Positions 1-10,500 of a stretch of 64,000 bases of DNA are shown in pieces. The notes beneath the pieces are model-generated. The model did no database searches. It was given only the letters and a program-made list of their open reading frames with translations, and was not told the origin of the DNA. The stretch comes from Pseudoxanthomonas sp. PXM01. GTDB taxonomy: Bacteria; Pseudomonadota; Gammaproteobacteria; Xanthomonadales; Xanthomonadaceae. The stretch is taken from contig NZ_JACVAJ010000001.1 of the NCBI RefSeq assembly GCF_014851815.1, forward strand, positions 62,001 to 126,000, read 5' to 3'. A program made the translations under genes and the position numbers. Numbering within the stretch: position 1 is the first letter of the stretch; every line of letters begins with the position of its first letter.

Positions 1-159
1 GTCGTGGCCGGCGTGGTCGTCGACGAGCCGTCAGAGAAGGACCGCTGGGAGAACGTCTTCGAATGGTGGCTGGGCCTGCTGATGGTCGGCTGGTACGCCG
101 TGTTGGCGTCAGGGTGGCGACGACGGCATGTTGCGATCGCGCTGCAGACGGATGCCTGA
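1..159 (+). CDS. C-terminal end of an unknown membrane-associated protein (5' partial)
   Basis: An open frame enters from the left edge and stops with TGA at 157-159, leaving 52 residues. Visible are an acidic stretch (DEPSEKDRWENVFEW), a hydrophobic tryptophan-rich segment around residues 22-36 that could be a membrane helix (WWLGLLMVGWYAVLA), and a basic tail (RRRH). The family cannot be recognised from this fragment. It is on the opposite strand to the next genes and converges with the lipoprotein gene. Confidence 0.5.
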   Translation, partial: VVAGVVVDEPSEKDRWENVFEWWLGLLMVGWYAVLASGWRRRHVAIALQTDA

Positions 160-202
160 CCTCCGGTTGTTCGGCGGGAATGAGCCGTCAGGCAGTACTT
201 CC

Positions 203-517
203 TTATAGCGAGAGGTTTCCGCCGGGAGCCACATCACGTCCGTATTCGAACGTGCGCTCCGCGACCAGGGCTCCACTACAGGTGAGCGTGACGCGATGTC
301 CTTTGCGCGACGGGTTGATCAGAACGCGCTGTTCGAAGTTGCCTGACACAGTCCACGTCCTTGGAGCGCTGCTGGAATCGGTACCGCCGACAGATAGCAC
401 GCAAGCGCTGCTCTCCGGCGTGGAGCCCAGCACGCTGAAGGTGCCGTGTGCGGGACCGAACCAATGTGCGCAGCCTGCCAGCAACATCAGCGTTGCTGCC
501 GACGCAAGAAACTTCAC
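203..517 (-). CDS. small predicted lipoprotein, unknown function
   Basis: A 104-residue protein from a GTG start at 517. It begins with a short basic/hydrophobic signal (VKFLASAATLMLLAGC) whose LLAGC is a clear lipobox, so the mature protein should begin at Cys17 and be membrane-anchored. The rest is a small Ser/Thr-rich domain with two further cysteines (SSACVL and TLTCSG) that could form a disulfide. The GTG is preferred over longer upstream frames because the signal peptide starts exactly there. It lies 16 bp downstream of eda on the same strand and may be cotranscribed with it. No family recognised. Confidence 0.6.
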   Translation of the reverse strand: MKFLASAATLMLLAGCAHWFGPAHGTFSVLGSTPESSACVLSVGGTDSSSAPRTWTVSGNFEQRVLINPSRKGHRVTLTCSGALVAERTFEYGRDVAPGGNLSL

Positions 518-533
518 GGCTGCCGAACCTGCG

Positions 534-1190
534 TCAGCCGCGAACGCGCTGCACGATGCCCGCCGCCTTGGCCGAGCTCTCGGTGACCTTGTCCCACTCG
601 CCGTTTTCCAGCCAGTTCTTAGGCACCATCCACGAGCCACCGATGCAGACCACATTCGGCTGGGACAGGTAGTCGGCCGCGGTGTCTTCGGTGATGCCGC
701 CGGTCGGGCAGATCTTCAGTTCCGACATGGGGCCGGCCAGGCCCTTGAGCATCGCCAGGCCGCCGACGGCGGTGGCGGGGAACAGCTTGCAGACGCGGAA
801 GCCGCGCGCCATCAGCGACAGCAGTTCGGTCGGCGTCGCCGCGCCCGGCACCACCGGGATATCGGCGGCGGCCAGCGCATCGGCCAGCGCCGGCGGCGTG
901 CCCGGCGTGACCAGGAAGTCGGCGCCCGCATCGATCGACTGCTTCATCTGCTCGGTCGTCAGCACGGTGCCGGCGCCGATCACGATGTCGGGCAGTTCCT
1001 TCTTCAGCATCGCCAGCGCCTCCATCGCCACCGGCGTGCGCAGCGTCAGCTCGATCGCCGGCAGCCCGCCCTTCAGCAGTGCTTCGGACACCTTGCGCGC
1101 CTCTTCCAGCGTGTGGACGGTGACGACCGGCAGGATGCCGGCGGCGCGGAGGAGGGATTCGGCTTTCTGCTGGCGGGCTTCGATGGTCAT
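534..1190 (-). CDS. eda: 2-dehydro-3-deoxyphosphogluconate (KDPG) aldolase
   Basis: Last step of the Entner-Doudoroff pathway: splits KDPG into pyruvate and glyceraldehyde 3-phosphate in the cytoplasm. The 218-residue protein shows the class I aldolase marks: Glu47 in AIELTLRTP, GAGTVLT near 72-78, TPG near 95, the Schiff-base lysine K135 in VCKLFPA, and CPTGGI near the end. Length is typical. I start at the ATG at 1190 (MTIEARQQ); an upstream in-frame ATG at 1211 would add only seven unlikely residues. edd lies upstream on the same strand, separated by a REP palindrome at 1222-1284, so the two are probably one transcript with a hairpin between the cistrons. Confidence 0.95.
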   Translation of the reverse strand: MTIEARQQKAESLLRAAGILPVVTVHTLEEARKVSEALLKGGLPAIELTLRTPVAMEALAMLKKELPDIVIGAGTVLTTEQMKQSIDAGADFLVTPGTPPALADALAAADIPVVPGAATPTELLSLMARGFRVCKLFPATAVGGLAMLKGLAGPMSELKICPTGGITEDTAADYLSQPNVVCIGGSWMVPKNWLENGEWDKVTESSAKAAGIVQRVRG

Positions 1191-1221
1191 GTCGTTGTCT
1201 GGCACGTGCACTGTGTTGGGT

Positions 1222-1284
1222 GTGGGAGCGACGTCAGTCGCGATGGCGCAAGTGGGAAAGCCTCGCGACTTACGTCGCTCCCAC
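1222..1284. repeat. REP-type palindromic repeat (edd-eda gap)
   Basis: Two inverted arms, GTGGGAGCGACG..AGTCGCGA at 1222-1243 and its near reverse complement at 1263-1284, separated by a short spacer. The same element recurs at 42041-42105, 58281-58410 and 62491-62565. Here it lies within the edd-eda intergenic gap and could fold in the mRNA. Confidence 0.9.
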
Positions 1285-1294
1285 CAGGTTCCGG

Positions 1295-3205
1295 TCAGGC
1301 ATCCTTGGCTTCATGCGGCGCTTCGGCGGCATGCGCCGCGTCGCCCAGTTCGTATTCGGCATCGTATTCCCAGGTGCCGTCGTGGTACGGCAGGCCGCAG
1401 GAAATCGACATCGCGCCGCGGTCGGCCGGCGTGACCACATCGCGGCTCACCGCGAACAGGTTGCGACCCAGATCCAGCGCGGCGGGCGAGGTGTTCGGTG
1501 CGATTTCGCGCGCCGCCCACTCCTGCGCATCGACCAGCGCTTCCAGCGTGCCGGCTTCGGCGTCGAGACGGATGATGTCGCCCTCGCGCAGCTTGGCCAG
1601 CGGACCACCACGCGCGGCTTCCGGCGTCAGATGGATCGCGGCGGGAATCTTGCCGGACGCACCGGACAGGCGGCCGTCGGTCACCAGCGCCACGCGGCGG
1701 CCCTGGTTCTGCAGCAGGCCGAGCAGCGGGGCGAGCGAGTGCAGTTCAGGCATGCCGTTGGAACGGGGACCCTGGTAGCGCACCACGGCCACGAAGTCCT
1801 GCGGCAGCGCACCGGCCGCGTGCAGCTTGTTGAGCGCGCGCGGATCGTCGACGACGACCGCGGGCGCTTCGATGTAGCGGTATTCCGGCTTCACCGCCGA
1901 GGTCTTGATCAGCGAGCGGCCGAGGTTGCCGCGCAGCAGGCGCAGGCCGCCCTGGGCCTCGAACGCGCGCGACACCGGGCGCGCGACGTCTTCGTCCGCG
2001 CTCTCGGCGATGCCGGGCGCATAGGCGAGCTTGCCGTCCTGCAGGCGCGGCTCGTCGCAGAACGCGCGCAGGCCGCCGGGCACGATGGTGGTGATGTCGT
2101 GCATCAGGCCGGCGTCGAGCAGTTCGCGGAACACGAACTGCGTGCCACCGGCGGCAGCGAAGCGGTTCACGTCGGCTTCGCCGTTCGGATACACGCGCGC
2201 CAGCAACGGCACGGTCTGCGACAGCAGGTCCATGTCGTCCCAGGTCAGCACGATGCCGGCCGAACGCGCCACGGCGATCCAGTGGATGGTGTGGTTGGTC
2301 GAACCGCCGGTCGCCATCAGCGCCGCCATCGCATTGACGATGGCGCGCTCGTCGATCAGGCGTCCGATCGGACGGTAGTCGTCGCCCAGCGCGGTGATCG
2401 CCAGCGCACGCTCTGCAGCGGCGCGCGTCAGCACATCGCGCAACGGCTGGTCGGGATTGACGAACGAAGTGCCGGGAAGCTGCAGACCCATCGCCTCCAG
2501 CAGCACCTGGTTGGAATTGGCGGTGCCGTAGAACGTGCAGGTGCCGGCGGCGTGGTAACTCGCGGCCTCGGCTTCCAGCAGTTCCTCGCGCGTGGCTTCG
2601 CCGGCGGCGTAGCGTTCGCGTACCGCGGCCTTTTCCTTGTTTGGGATGCCGGGCGACATCGGCCCGGCCGGCACGAACACCGCCGGAAGGTGGCCGAAGG
2701 CCAGCGCACCCATCAGCAGGCCCGGCACGATCTTGTCGCACACGCCCAGGTACAGCGCGGCGTCGAACATGTCATGGCTCAGCGAGATCGCGGTGGCCTG
2801 CGCGATGACGTCGCGCGAGAACAGCGACAACTCCATGCCCGGACGGCCTTGCGTCACGCCGTCGCACATCGCCGGCACGCCGCCGGCGACCTGCGCGGTG
2901 GCACCGAGATCGCGCGCGACCTGGCGGATGATCTCCGGGTAATGCTCGAACGGCTGGTGCGCCGACAGCATGTCGTTGTACGCGCTGATGATGCCGAGGT
3001 TCGGCGTGACGTCGGCGCGCAGCCGGCTCTTGTCGGTCGGACCACACGCGGCGAACGCATGGGCGAGGTTGCCGCAGCTCAGGCGCGCGCGTTGCGGGCC
3101 ATCGCGATGGGCGGCATCGATGCCGTCGAGATAGGCGCGACGCAAGGGTGCGCTGCGCTGGCGGATGCGTTCGGTGACTTCCTGGATGCGGGGGTGCAGG
3201 CTCAT
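1295..3205 (-). CDS. edd: 6-phosphogluconate dehydratase
   Basis: First committed step of the Entner-Doudoroff pathway: dehydrates 6-phosphogluconate to KDPG. The 636-residue protein is a full-length IlvD/Edd-family enzyme. Conserved cysteine-containing segments fitting the family's iron-sulfur ligands are visible (MCDGVTQG near 113, LGVCDKI near 153, [12 protein letters not shown] near 220), plus GGSTNHTIH and the C-terminal [13 protein letters not shown]. The C terminus ends in an Ala/Glu/His-rich tail. eda follows downstream. glk lies 232 bp upstream on the same strand, a gap long enough for an edd promoter. No zwf or pgl gene is in this window. Confidence 0.96.
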   Translation of the reverse strand: MSLHPRIQEVTERIRQRSAPLRRAYLDGIDAAHRDGPQRARLSCGNLAHAFAACGPTDKSRLRADVTPNLGIISAYNDMLSAHQPFEHYPEIIRQVARDLGATAQVAGGVPAMCDGVTQGRPGMELSLFSRDVIAQATAISLSHDMFDAALYLGVCDKIVPGLLMGALAFGHLPAVFVPAGPMSPGIPNKEKAAVRERYAAGEATREELLEAEAASYHAAGTCTFYGTANSNQVLLEAMGLQLPGTSFVNPDQPLRDVLTRAAAERALAITALGDDYRPIGRLIDERAIVNAMAALMATGGSTNHTIHWIAVARSAGIVLTWDDMDLLSQTVPLLARVYPNGEADVNRFAAAGGTQFVFRELLDAGLMHDITTIVPGGLRAFCDEPRLQDGKLAYAPGIAESADEDVARPVSRAFEAQGGLRLLRGNLGRSLIKTSAVKPEYRYIEAPAVVVDDPRALNKLHAAGALPQDFVAVVRYQGPRSNGMPELHSLAPLLGLLQNQGRRVALVTDGRLSGASGKIPAAIHLTPEAARGGPLAKLREGDIIRLDAEAGTLEALVDAQEWAAREIAPNTSPAALDLGRNLFAVSRDVVTPADRGAMSISCGLPYHDGTWEYDAEYELGDAAHAAEAPHEAKDA

Positions 3206-3437
3206 GGGCGTAGGGCTAGGCTGCAGACGCGGTCATTCTGCATGGCGTGGCGATGGAGGGCCGTGATGCGCAACCTTCCTGCGACTCCAGCGCGTGGAGG
3301 GGAAGGGCGGTGAACGACGGCGACGGCATGATGCTTTCTACCGCCTTTGCGGCAAGCGCGAAAGCGACCAAAGTCAGACCAGTCGGGGTGCGGCGGCGCT
3401 GCGTGTGTTGCGTTGCAGCGCGCATCTGCGCAAAACC

Positions 3438-4445
3438 TCAGGCGTGCGCGGGGCTTTTCGGTCCGAACAGTTCGACCGCATACGCGGCGGCACCGAGCAG
3501 GCCAGGACGTGGATGCACGTTGGCGAGCGTCGGCACGCGGCCCATCGCGGGCGAGAAGCGGCCCTTGTGTTCGAAGCGCTGGCGAAAGCCCGAGTGCTGC
3601 AGCGAGGTCAGCAGTTTCGGCACCAGTCCGCCGGTGAGGAATACGCCGTCCCACGCGCCGGTGGTGAGCACGAGGTCGCCGGCGATGGCGCCGAACACCG
3701 CGCAGAACACGTCCAGCGTGCGCACGCAGCGTGGATCGCCTGCCGCCGCGCGCGCGGTGACGTCCTTCGGTTCCAGCGGACCGCCCGGATCTTCGCCCGC
3801 GATCTCGCTGAGCGCGCGATACAGATTCACCAGGCCGGGACCGCAGATCAGGCGTTCGTTCGACACGCGGCCGAACTGCGCGGACAGGATCTCGAGGATG
3901 CGGATTTCTTCCGGCGTACCGGGCGGAAAGCTCACGTGGCCGCCTTCGGTTTCCAGCGGATACGCGCGGCCGTCGCGGATGATCAGCGCCGCCACGCCCA
4001 GGCCCGTGCCCGGGCCGATGACGGCGTAGGTGCGCGATTCACTGAGCGGAGCAGGGCGCCATTGCGCACCGCCGATCGCCACGACGTCTTTCGGCGTCAG
4101 CAGCGACACCGCCATCGCCTGCGCAGCGAAGTCGTTGACCAGTTTCAGGCCCTGAAAACCGAGTGCCTGCCGCGTGCGGTTCACCGAAATCACCCACGGG
4201 TGGTTGGTGATACGGGCCTCATCGCCATCGACACGGCCGGCGACGGCGAATACACCGTTCTGCGCGGTCGCGCCCGTTTCATCCAGGTAGTGCTGCGCGG
4301 CGTCCGCGAGCGACGGGAAATCGGCGACCACGAACTCGCGCACGCTGTCGTCCAGCAGCGGCACGGAGGCGGACGTATCGGCCAGCGCGAAGCGCGCATT
4401 GGTGCCGCCGATGTCGGCGAGGAGGACGCGATCGGCGCTGCTCAT
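3438..4445 (-). CDS. glk: glucokinase
   Basis: Phosphorylates glucose to glucose 6-phosphate with ATP, feeding the Entner-Doudoroff genes next to it. The 335-residue protein has the ATP phosphate-1 motif DIGGTNARFA (residues 11-20), the presumed catalytic Asp105 in LVNDFAAQA, a GPGTGLG nucleotide-binding turn (144-150) and EGGHVSFPP for sugar binding, all typical of the bacterial Glk family. The frame is open well upstream of 4445, but the protein clearly begins at this ATG (MSSADRVLLADIGG). It is divergent from the ABC ATPase gene; a TATCAT at 4552-4557 (minus strand) is a possible -10 box. Confidence 0.94.
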   Translation of the reverse strand: MSSADRVLLADIGGTNARFALADTSASVPLLDDSVREFVVADFPSLADAAQHYLDETGATAQNGVFAVAGRVDGDEARITNHPWVISVNRTRQALGFQGLKLVNDFAAQAMAVSLLTPKDVVAIGGAQWRPAPLSESRTYAVIGPGTGLGVAALIIRDGRAYPLETEGGHVSFPPGTPEEIRILEILSAQFGRVSNERLICGPGLVNLYRALSEIAGEDPGGPLEPKDVTARAAAGDPRCVRTLDVFCAVFGAIAGDLVLTTGAWDGVFLTGGLVPKLLTSLQHSGFRQRFEHKGRFSPAMGRVPTLANVHPRPGLLGAAAYAVELFGPKSPAHA

Positions 4446-4875
4446 GCGGCAAACATCCTGTTCGATGCGGGGTGACTTCCAATACGGGTCCGCTGCATTC
4501 GCCTGGTCGATCCTGTGCTGCCGTGAGGGGGCCACGTCGCGTGGGCGGCGCATGATAGCGCGCACCTGCGCCGACGGCGTGCAAGCCCGCACGCGCATGC
4601 GCCATCCGTATACGTATGCGTCATTCCGGAATAGGTGGCGGCGAGGGAAGCCGGGTGGATGGTCGTCGGGCAGGGCATGGATGGCGTGGCGGGTGCGGGC
4701 GCTCCGCGTTGCGTGGGCACACGGTCCGCTTGCGTTGTGAAAACGGTTACATGGCAGAATAGCGCAGCCGCCCGGACCAAGGAACGGGAAGCTGCATGCT
4801 CGTCCGTACGGGCATGCCTGCACCCGGGAGGGCCGGGCCGCAGCGAACACACACGGGCCTCGCCCGACCGGAGCA
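4446..4875. promoter_or_regulatory. divergent glk / ABC-ATPase control region with LacI-family-like operator at 4738-4751
   Basis: This 430-bp gap holds no convincing gene. At 4738-4751 lies TGAAAACGGTTACA, a near-palindrome around a central CG that resembles LacI/GalR-family operators (cre type). A TTGTGA at 4735-4740, overlapping the operator, could be a -35 hexamer for the ATPase gene. This suggests sugar-responsive control of glucose uptake and phosphorylation, but no regulator gene is in the window. The operator reading is inference from the motif. Confidence 0.4.
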
Positions 4876-5961
4876 ATGATGGCCAGCGTCAAACTCGACC
4901 GCGTGCGCAAGGTGTACGACAACGGCCAAGTGGCCGTGCACGGGGCCAGTTTCGAGATCGCCGACGGCGAACTCATGGTGCTGGTCGGTCCCTCCGGCTG
5001 CGGCAAGTCCACGCTGCTGCGGATGATCGCGGGACTGGAGGAGATTTCCGACGGCAACCTGCTGATCGGTGACCGCCGCGTCAATGACGTTGCGCCGAAG
5101 GACCGCGACATCGCGATGGTGTTCCAGAGCTACGCGCTGTACCCGCACATGACGGTCGCCGAGAACCTCGCCTTCGGCCTGAAGCTGCGCGGCGTGGCGC
5201 GCGCGGAGATCGACCGGCGCGTCAACGCCGCCGCCGAGACGCTGGGCATGACCCACATGCTGGGCAAGCTGCCGCGCGAGATGTCCGGTGGACAACGCCA
5301 GCGCGTCGCGCTGGGCCGCGCACTGGTGCGCGAGCCGTCGGTGTTCCTGCTCGACGAGCCGCTGTCCAACCTCGACGCCAAGCTGCGCCATTCCGTGCGG
5401 ACCGAGATCGGCCGCCTGCATCGCCAGCTCGGCGCCACCATGATCTACGTGACCCACGATCAGGTCGAAGCGATGACGCTGGGCCAGCGCATCGTGGTGC
5501 TTAAGGACGGCGAGATCCAACAGATCGACACGCCGATGGCGCTGTACGAGAAGCCGGCCAACCTGTTCGTCGCCGGCTTCCTCGGCAGCCCCGCGATGAA
5601 CGTGTTGCACGGCACGCTGAGCGATGCCGATGGCCTGCAGCTGGTGCTCGATGACGGCGCGCTGCTGCCGCTGGGTCACGCGCAGGTTCCGGACGCGTGG
5701 CTCGGCAAGCGCGTGGCACTGGGCCTGCGCCCGGAGCATCTGCTGCCGGCCGGCATCGGCAAGCCGGCCTTCGAGGCGCAGGTGGAGTTGATCGAACCGG
5801 TGGGCAACGAGGTCTTCGTCAACCTGACCTACGCGGGTCACGCCCTGGTCGCGCGCATGCCGCCCCAGCGGCTGCCCGAGCCCGGCCAGCCGTTGCGCAT
5901 CACGGTCGAAGGGGCCGCGCTGCATGTCTTCGATCCTGACAGCGGCCTGCGTCTGGGCTGA
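4876..5961 (+). CDS. ugpC: ABC sugar importer ATPase, UgpC/MalK type
   Basis: Cytoplasmic ATPase of a carbohydrate ABC importer, 361 residues. Walker A GPSGCGKST (about 38-46), Q-loop in MVFQSYALYP, signature MSGGQRQR (136-143), Walker B FLLDE (157-161) and the H-loop YVTHDQ are intact. The C-terminal 120 residues form the TOBE/MalK-like regulatory region (LGLRPEHL, VNLTYAGHALVARM). Two adjacent ATGs (4876 and 4879) can both serve as start. No permease or solute-binding gene is adjacent, so this is an orphan ATPase that presumably serves one or more distant sugar permeases. The substrate is not evident. It ends at a strong terminator (5983-6011). Confidence 0.9.
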   Translation: MMASVKLDRVRKVYDNGQVAVHGASFEIADGELMVLVGPSGCGKSTLLRMIAGLEEISDGNLLIGDRRVNDVAPKDRDIAMVFQSYALYPHMTVAENLAFGLKLRGVARAEIDRRVNAAAETLGMTHMLGKLPREMSGGQRQRVALGRALVREPSVFLLDEPLSNLDAKLRHSVRTEIGRLHRQLGATMIYVTHDQVEAMTLGQRIVVLKDGEIQQIDTPMALYEKPANLFVAGFLGSPAMNVLHGTLSDADGLQLVLDDGALLPLGHAQVPDAWLGKRVALGLRPEHLLPAGIGKPAFEAQVELIEPVGNEVFVNLTYAGHALVARMPPQRLPEPGQPLRITVEGAALHVFDPDSGLRLG

Positions 5962-5982
5962 GGTTCGCGGTGTCGCAGAAAG

Positions 5983-6011
5983 AAAAAGGGAGGCCGAAGC
6001 CTCCCTTTTTT
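5983..6011. terminator. bidirectional Rho-independent terminator
   Basis: A 12-bp perfect stem (AAAAAGGGAGGC, loop CGAA, GCCTCCCTTTTT) with A and T tracts on both sides. It sits between two convergent genes and can end both. Confidence 0.93.
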
Positions 6012-6032
6012 CCTTCCTGACGACGCCGCAGA

Positions 6033-7235
6033 TCAGCCGCGGCTGACGGTGCGCACCGCGTCCGCCACATAGGCCAGGTTCTGCTGGTTCAGCGCGGCCA
6101 CGCAGATGCGGCCGGTGCCGACGGCATAGATGCCGAACTCGTCGCGCAGCCGGTCCACCTGCGCCTTGCTCAGGCCGGAGTACGAGAACATGCCGGCCTG
6201 CCGCTGGATGAAGGCGAACTCCGGCGCGCCGAGGGCCGCCAGCTTGTCGACCAGACCGGCACGCAGCGCGTGGATACGCTCGCGCATGCCGCCCAGCTCG
6301 CTCTCCCACAGCGTGCGCAGCTCGCTGCTGGCCAGCACGCCGGCAACCAGGGCGGCGCCGTGCGTCGACGGGCTGGAGTAGATCGTGCGGATGATGCGCT
6401 TGATCTGCGACTGCACCGCCTTGGTGTCCGCGGCGTTCGGGCCGACCACCGACAGCGCGCCGACGCGCTCGCCGTACAGCGAGAACGACTTGGAGTACGA
6501 GTTGGCGACGATGAAGCTGTCGATCCCGGCCTCGGCGACGATGCGCACGGCGGCGCCGTCTTCGGCGATGCCCTTGTCGAAGCCCTGGTAGGCCATGTCG
6601 ATGAAGGGGAACAGGCCACGCTCCTTCAGCAGCGCCGCGACCTGCGTCCACTGTTCGACCGTCAGGTCGGCACCGGTAGGGTTGTGGCAGCAGGCGTGCA
6701 GCAGTACGACGGTGCCCGGCTTCAGCTGGCCCAGGTCGGCGAGCATGCCGGCGAAATCCAGGCCATGCGTGGCGGCATCGAAGTAGGTGTAGTCGACGAT
6801 GTCGAAGCCGGCGGCGCCGAACACCGCGCGATGGTTTTCCCAGCTCGGGTTGCTGATCGCGATGGTGGCGTGCGGCAGCAGTTTCTTCAGCAGGTCCGCG
6901 CCGACGCGCAGCGCACCGCTGCCGCCGACGGTCTGGGTCGTGGCCACACGACCGGCGGCGACCAGCTCGGAATCCTTGCCGAACACGAGCTCACGGGTAG
7001 CGGCGTCGTACGCGGCCAGGCCGTCGATCGGCAGGTAGCCGCGCGGTTTGCCTTCGGCGGCCAGCGCCTGTTCCACCTGGCGGACGCAGTCGAGCAGGGG
7101 GATGCGACCCTGCTCGTCGTAATAGATGCCGACGCCCAGGTTGACCTTCTGGGTACGGGGATCGGCGTTGTAAGCCTCGGTCAGCCCCAGGATGGGGTCG
7201 CCGGGCACCAGTTCGACGGATGCAAAAAGAGACAC
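6033..7235 (-). CDS. tyrB: aromatic amino acid aminotransferase (fold-type I, AspC/TyrB family)
   Basis: PLP enzyme that transfers amino groups between aspartate or aromatic amino acids and 2-oxoacids. The 400-residue protein has the family marks: GGSGALR (104-110), NPSWENH (129-135), HNPTG (184-188), FIDMAYQGF (around 211-219), and Lys249 in NSYSKSFSLYGERVG for the PLP Schiff base. The start is a GTG at 7235 (MSLFASVELVPGDPI), which matches the usual N terminus; the longer frame upstream lacks an ATG and homologous sequence. AspC versus TyrB specificity cannot be settled by eye. Confidence 0.9.
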   Translation of the reverse strand: MSLFASVELVPGDPILGLTEAYNADPRTQKVNLGVGIYYDEQGRIPLLDCVRQVEQALAAEGKPRGYLPIDGLAAYDAATRELVFGKDSELVAAGRVATTQTVGGSGALRVGADLLKKLLPHATIAISNPSWENHRAVFGAAGFDIVDYTYFDAATHGLDFAGMLADLGQLKPGTVVLLHACCHNPTGADLTVEQWTQVAALLKERGLFPFIDMAYQGFDKGIAEDGAAVRIVAEAGIDSFIVANSYSKSFSLYGERVGALSVVGPNAADTKAVQSQIKRIIRTIYSSPSTHGAALVAGVLASSELRTLWESELGGMRERIHALRAGLVDKLAALGAPEFAFIQRQAGMFSYSGLSKAQVDRLRDEFGIYAVGTGRICVAALNQQNLAYVADAVRTVSRG

Positions 7236-7510
7236 GGAGTGGGGACCGTTGATGTGTGAGGGAGGGGGTGAAGCCGCCCGCGATGCTAACAGGCGCGGGC
7301 CTTCTCCGTACGCCGCCGGCCTGTCGGCGTACGGCGCCCGCACGGCCCGGGCAGGGTATGTCACGGGCGGCTATACTCATCCGTTGGCGTGCCCGACGGC
7401 AGGCCTGATTGCCACGGAATCAATGACTTGGCAGTCGAAGCTGATCCCACTTCACACTTGCGGCAGCGCGTCGGACCGGTCCGGTCGCGGTGCCCGGAAG
7501 ACACCGCCGC

Positions 7511-10500
7511 ATGCGCCTTTCCACCATCAAGCTGTCCGGTTTCAAGTCGTTCGTCGATCCCACCGTGCTGCACCTGCCGACCAATATGACCGGCGTGGTG
7601 GGCCCGAACGGCTGCGGCAAGTCGAACATCATCGACGCTGTGCGCTGGGTGATGGGCGAGAGTTCGGCCAGCCGACTGCGCGGCGATTCGCTGACCGACG
7701 TGATCTTCTCCGGCTCGGCCGCGCGCAAGCCGGTGTCGCAGGCCTCGGTCGAACTGATCTTCGACAACAGCGACCACACCATCAGCGGCGAGTTCGCCGC
7801 CTTCAACGAAATCTCGGTCCGGCGCCTGGTCAGCCGCGACGGCCAGAGCAACTACTACCTCAACGGCACCAAGTGCCGCCGCCGCGACATCACCGACCTG
7901 TTCCTCGGCACCGGCCTGGGCCCGCGCAGCTACTCGATCATCGAGCAGGGCATGATCAGCCAGATCATCGAGGCGCGCCCGGAAGACCTGCGCGTGTACC
8001 TGGAAGAGGCCGCCGGCATCTCCAAGTACAAGGAACGCCGCAAGGAAACCGAAACCCGCATCCGCCACACCCGCGAGAACCTGGACCGCCTCAACGATCT
8101 GCGCGAGGAGATCGGCAAACAGCTCGAGCACCTCAAGCGCCAGGCCAAGCAGGCCGAGCAGTACAAGGCGCTGCAGGAAGAGCGCCGGGTCAAGGACGCC
8201 GAGTGGAAGGCGCTGGAATACCGCGGCCTGGACGGCAAGCTGCAGGGCCTGCGCGAGGCGCTGGCGCAGGAAGAGACGAAGCTGCAGCAGCTGATCGCCG
8301 AACAGCGCGAAGCCGAGCGCCTGCTGGAAACCGACCGCGTCCGTCGCGAGGAGGCCGCCGACGGCTTGAACAAGGCGCAGGGCGAGGTCTACCAGGTCGG
8401 CAGCACGCTGGCCCGCATCGAACAGCAGATCCAGCACCAGCGCGAACTCGGCGACCGCCTGAAGAAGGCTCGCGACGAAGCCCATAACGCGCTGCAGGAA
8501 CTCGGCCAGCACATCAGCGGCGACGAGACCCGCCTCACCGTGCTGCGCGAATCCGTCGCCGATGCCGAACCGCAGCTCGAACAGCTGCGCGAGGAGGACG
8601 TATTCCGCCAGGACGCGCTGCGCGAAGCCGAGACCGTGCTGTCCGACTGGCAGCAGCGCTGGGAAACCCACAGCCGCGATTCGGCCGAAGCCTCGCGCGC
8701 CGGCGATGTCGAGCGCACCCGTGTCGATTACCTCGACCGCCAGTCGCTGGAAGCCGACCGCCGCCGCGAGGTGTTGGCCAACGAGCGCACCGGGCTGGAC
8801 CTGGACGCGCTGGCGTCCGCGTTCGAACAGCTGCAGCTGCAGCACGACACCCAGAAGGAATCGCTGGAAACCCTGACCGAGCAGGTCGAGGCACGCAAGC
8901 AGGGCGCCGCCGACGTGCAGGAACAGCAGCGCGCCACCCAGACCGAGCTGTCCGACGTGCGCAAGCGCGCGCAGGAAGCCCGCGGCCGCCTGTCGTCGCT
9001 GGAAACGCTGCAGCACGCCGCGCTGGGCCAGGAGCAGGGCGCGGCGATGAGCTGGCTGAAGGCGCGCGGCCTGGACAATGCGTCCCGCGTCGGCGAAAAG
9101 CTGACCGTCGAGGCGGGCTGGGAAAACGCCGTCGAAGGCGCGCTCGGCCAGCTGATCGAAGGCGTGCTGGTCGATGCACCGGAGGCCTTGGTCGATGCGC
9201 TGGGCGAACTCGGCGACGGCCGCATCGCGCTGGTCTCGGATGACCGTAGCGACGTCGCGTTCGCGCCGACCTCGCTGGCCGCCAAGGTGCAGGGTCCCGC
9301 CGCGATCCGTCGCTTGCTGGCGCGCCTGCACACGGCCGAGGATTTGAATGAAGCCCGCCGCCTGCAGTCGCAGCTCGGCGATGGCGATTCCGTCATCACC
9401 CGCAACGGCGAACGCCTGGGCGCCGGCTGGGTGCGCGTGCTGCGCTCCGGCGCAGCCAAGCAGGGCGCGCTGCTGCGCGAGCGCGAGATCCAGTCGCTGC
9501 GCGGCGAGATCGAAACCCTGCAGTCGCGCGAGGCGGAGCTGGAAGAACGCCTGGCCAGCCTGCGCGACCACCTGCTCGCTGCAGAACAGCAGCGCGAGGA
9601 CGCCCAGCGCACGTTGTACATGGCCCACCGCGGCGTGTCCGAGCTGGCCGGCCAGCTGCAGAGCCAGCAGGGCAAGGTCGATGCCACCCGCACCCGCCTG
9701 GAGCGCATCGACGGCGAACTCGCGCAACTGGTAGAGACGCTGGACGCCAGTCGTGAACAGGCCCGCGAGGCTCGTGCCAAACTCGAAGACGCGGTCACCC
9801 GCATGGGCGACCTGGAATCGAACCGGCAGGCACTGGAAGACGAACGCCGCCAGCTCGTCGAGGCCCGCGACCAGGCCCGCGAAGCCGCGCGCACCTCGCG
9901 CGATACCGCGCATGCCCTGGCGCTGACGCTGGAATCGCAGCGTACGCAGATCGTGTCGCTGAGCCAGGCGCTCGACCGCATGGGCGGTCAGCGCGGCCAT
10001 CTCGATTCACGGCTGGAAGAACTCACCCTGCAACTGAGCGAAGGCGATTCGCCGGTGCAGGAGCTGGAAAGCCAGCGCCAGGCCGCGCTGGAACATCGCG
10101 TCACCGCCGACCGGCAACTCTCGGAGGCGCGTTCGCTGCTGGAAGGCATCGACAACGAGTTGCGCAAGTACGAACAGACCCGCCAGCAGCGCGATGAACA
10201 GGCCGTGGCGCAGCGCGAGCGCATCTCGCAGCGCAAGCTCGACCAGCAGGCGCTCGCGCTGAAGGCCGAGCAGTTGTCCGAAGGCGTGGTTGCCGGCGGT
10301 TTCGTACTGGAAGACGTCATCAATACGCTGCCCGAGGTGGCCGACGTCCGCGAGTGGGAACAGGCGGTCACCCAGATCGATGGGCGGATGCGCCGGCTGG
10401 AGCCGGTCAACCTGGCCGCCATCCACGAGTACGGCGAAGCCAGCCAGCGTTCGGAGTACCTGGACGCGCAGAACGTCGACCTGACCACCGCGCTGGAAAC

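Noticed and set aside
4446-5111. 557-codon extension of glucokinase upstream of 4445
   Set aside because: The extension runs through the divergent promoter region and antisense to the ABC ATPase; Glk proteins begin just before DIGGTN.
7361-10000. Very long minus-strand open frame (879 codons) opposite smc
   Set aside because: It lies antisense to a clear SMC protein; high GC removes stops from the opposite strand. Its translation is low-complexity and matches no family.
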